From Pectinophora gossypiella (Eukaryota; Arthropoda; Insecta; Lepidoptera; Gelechiidae), in the NCBI RefSeq assembly GCF_024362695.1, contig NC_065420.1, forward strand, positions 1,830,501 to 1,894,500: DNA of 64,000 bases. Reading direction: 5' to 3'. Shown here piece by piece: positions 61,928-64,000 of this stretch. The position numbers and the translations under genes are program-made. The stretch's first letter is position 1. Each line of letters starts with the position of its first letter. Under the pieces are notes generated by a model. The model saw only the letters and a program-made list of their open reading frames with translations. It did no database searches and was not told the DNA's origin.

Positions 61928-62307
61928 CATAAAAATGACAAATGGCGATAGTATAAATCAGGTAATATGTACTTTCATAATGTATTTTCGAAACACCACA
62001 GCCATATCATAACATAACGCACAAAAATCTTATCGTAAACAGGAAAACCCACGTGCAAAAGCTACTCGTTTAAGCTATTTATCCGTTAGAAGATCAGTAA
62101 ATACTGTTGACTAAACACACAAACATTCGACGTAATATTCGTCCAAACACTCGATAGAAGTCGACAAAAATCAACAAAAGCCGTCAAGCTCATTACAAAT
62201 AGAATATAATAATTATGCAGTCGGGACACCATTTAGGTCACATTTGACATTCGCAAGTATTTTTTACATTCAAAACCTCGTTAAGAAAGTCCCACGGCTT
62301 TACATAC

Positions 62308-62472
62308 ATCTGCCGGGTCTGCATGACAACCGCGCCGCGCGCGGTGCGAATTATATTGAGCGCTTCGACTAGTCGTTTGACGTCCATCTACGTAGATAGT
62401 ATTCGTATCGTTTATTGGTCCAAGCGCTCGATAAAATTAACGCCGCGCGGTTGTCATGCAGACCCGGCATAT
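62308..62472. mobile_element. Palindromic MITE, GC-rich ends
   Basis: GCCGGGTCTGCATGACAACC and GGTTGTCATGCAGACCCGGC form perfect 20-bp ends; the inner arms (GAGCGCTT / AAGCGCTC) also pair. Confidence 0.8.
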
Positions 62473-62750
62473 GTCATGTCTGACCTTGGACCATAATTCA
62501 TGCCATAAGGCCTTATTACACTACCCAATAAGGCCCAATGCTTCAGGATCGGGGAGTGTAATAGCTAATCCACCGATTAGTCGTGGCGCTGGCCACCGCC
62601 AGGGCTGCGATTTCGTCATACATTTTACGCCTGATGCAATAAGTGTAATAAGCCCTTTCATAGTATAAAGTAAAATATAGGCACGTGAGAATATATGGGA
62701 CTAAGTAGTTTAGGGGTTCCCAAAGTGTGCGCCGCGGCGCTCTGCGGGCT

Positions 62751-62885
62751 TAGCACCGTAAGCGCGCGACTCTTTCTCGCCTCGACATACGTCACCCGTC
62801 ACTTTCTCACAGTACTGCAGAGAAAGAGACAGACGATCTCTGTCGCGACGAGAAAGAGTCGCGTGCTTACGGTGCTAGGCCCGCT
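62751..62885. mobile_element. Palindromic MITE family C, copy 2
   Basis: GCTTAGCACCGTAAGCGCGC ... GCGTGCTTACGGTGCTAGGC; the centre is inverted relative to 8903-9037. Confidence 0.75.
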
Positions 62886-63529
62886 GGTGTGTCGTAGAAA
62901 GTAAAGAGGGGCGAAGTGAGTTCTATCATTATCCGAAACCACAAATATTCGCGGGTACCTATTTGAGCGTTCGCATCGGTAAATAATATAGCGTCGTGTC
63001 ACTCTTTTTCGACCGTGATTTCAAATTTACAACGACGGTGGTAATCTACCATCGTCGCGCGCGTTTTCCTATCTCCCTCGAAGTAACCTAACCTAACAAC
63101 TTAACTAGGGCAGGGCGCCGTTACAATACTAAACTTGTAACTGCGCCGCAGATGGAAAAAGAATGGGAACCCCTGGGGTAGTTAATGAATATCGAAAATG
63201 AGGCGTTCGCATTATCGTTCTAAGATAGTTATAAATTGATAGTCAAATGTGAAAAAGATTCGAAATTCGTTGGAAAGATCCATCCGAAATCTAGAAGTTG
63301 GAAAGAAATGGCATTAGGAACTCGTGACGTCACATGTTGCTAGTGCTATACAAGTTACATACAAAATCCGTTTTGCTAGAACGGGATGGAGCATTCCCCT
63401 ACCATAACTTTAACCATAAATATCTCTGGTGTTAGAAAAGATATTGAAAAACGAATTTTAGATCTAGCTTCAACATGTTCTCGTGTGTAGATCAAATAAA
63501 ATAGCATCACGGTTGTATCTCCGAAGGGC

Positions 63530-63720
63530 TGCGCAGAGGTGTACAGTCATGAACAATATAATGTACCCACTGTAGGACTCTGTCGCACTAACATATTTGA
63601 CATTTAGTGAGACTTACAGTTAAATTTGTCAAAAAAGTTAATGTGACATGGTGCCTAAGCGTATACATATTAATGCTCGTGACCGTATAGTAAGTGGGGT
63701 GAGTAAACTGACGCAATAAA
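63530..63720 (-). repeat. Repeat family G, reverse copy
   Basis: AACATATTTGACATTTAGTG, GTTAATGTGACATGG and GCTCGTGACCGTATAGTA, the reverse of 470-690. The remaining bases to 64000 show no gene. Confidence 0.55.
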
Positions 63721-64000
63721 AAAACAGTCAATTATCATAGCCTATTATCTGTAGAAGTTAACTTTTTAGTTTTTACAGTGAAAGTTAAATGTGTATTTTT
63801 CTGTCAAATGTGACCTTATCCACCCCCCGATCAGTTAAGACTATAACAAGTTATTACTTTCAAATATCACAACACAGTAGCGCAAATTAAGCCGTATACA
63901 AGAATAAAGCTGCCATTTTAAAAATAAAACGGTTTGACATTTTTGCAGGACATAAAACGTACAGATAATAAAGCTTACCTACTTTAAAATTAAATTAAGA

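Overview
This window looks like AT-rich nuclear DNA of an insect, most likely a moth or butterfly. That is an inference. It rests on GT-AG multi-exon genes whose products align end to end with animal housekeeping proteins, dense tRNA- and 5S-headed SINEs, many palindromic MITEs, and a CsRn1/Kabuki-type LTR retrotransposon. Family identities come from recognised motifs and remembered homologues; no database search was run. There is no bacterial, plasmid or CRISPR content.

Layout. 1-1815: repeats. 1816-3228 (+): intronless secreted acid/neutral lipase. 5832-5936 (-): OST4, a 34-residue subunit of oligosaccharyltransferase. It is head to head with NEDD1 (6594-8457, +, two exons), a WD40 adaptor that brings gamma-tubulin to spindles and centrosomes. 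9965-16984 (-): RNA 3'-terminal phosphate cyclase RTCA, nine exons, 359 aa. One of its introns holds a 1.16-kb foldback transposon with 470-bp arms. 17.0-21.0 kb: no gene seen apart from a probable 3' UTR. 21071-27715 (-): signal peptide peptidase (HM13/SPP), six exons, 369 aa, all catalytic motifs present. It is head to head with a TECPR2-like gene (28198-55867, +, nine exons, 669 aa), an autophagy/ER-export factor. That protein keeps the N-terminal WD40 region and a C-terminal LC3-interacting motif but has none of the tectonin repeats expected from the vertebrate protein. 55.9-64 kb: no gene recognised, only MITEs and unique AT-rich sequence.

Mobile DNA fills the introns. TECPR2 intron 3 contains a 5.46-kb Ty3/gypsy element of the CsRn1 type (34009-39472, minus) with apparently identical LTRs and intact gag and pol. 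Two SINEs with a 5S rRNA-like internal promoter have perfect 12-13 bp target-site duplications. Many insertions stop within a few bases to a few tens of bases of splice sites in RTCA, SPP and TECPR2.

Functionally, OST4 (N-glycosylation), SPP (intramembrane cleavage of signal peptides) and TECPR2 (ER export/autophagy) all act at the ER. Apart from the two divergent promoters I see no evidence of shared regulation, so I treat the clustering as unproven.
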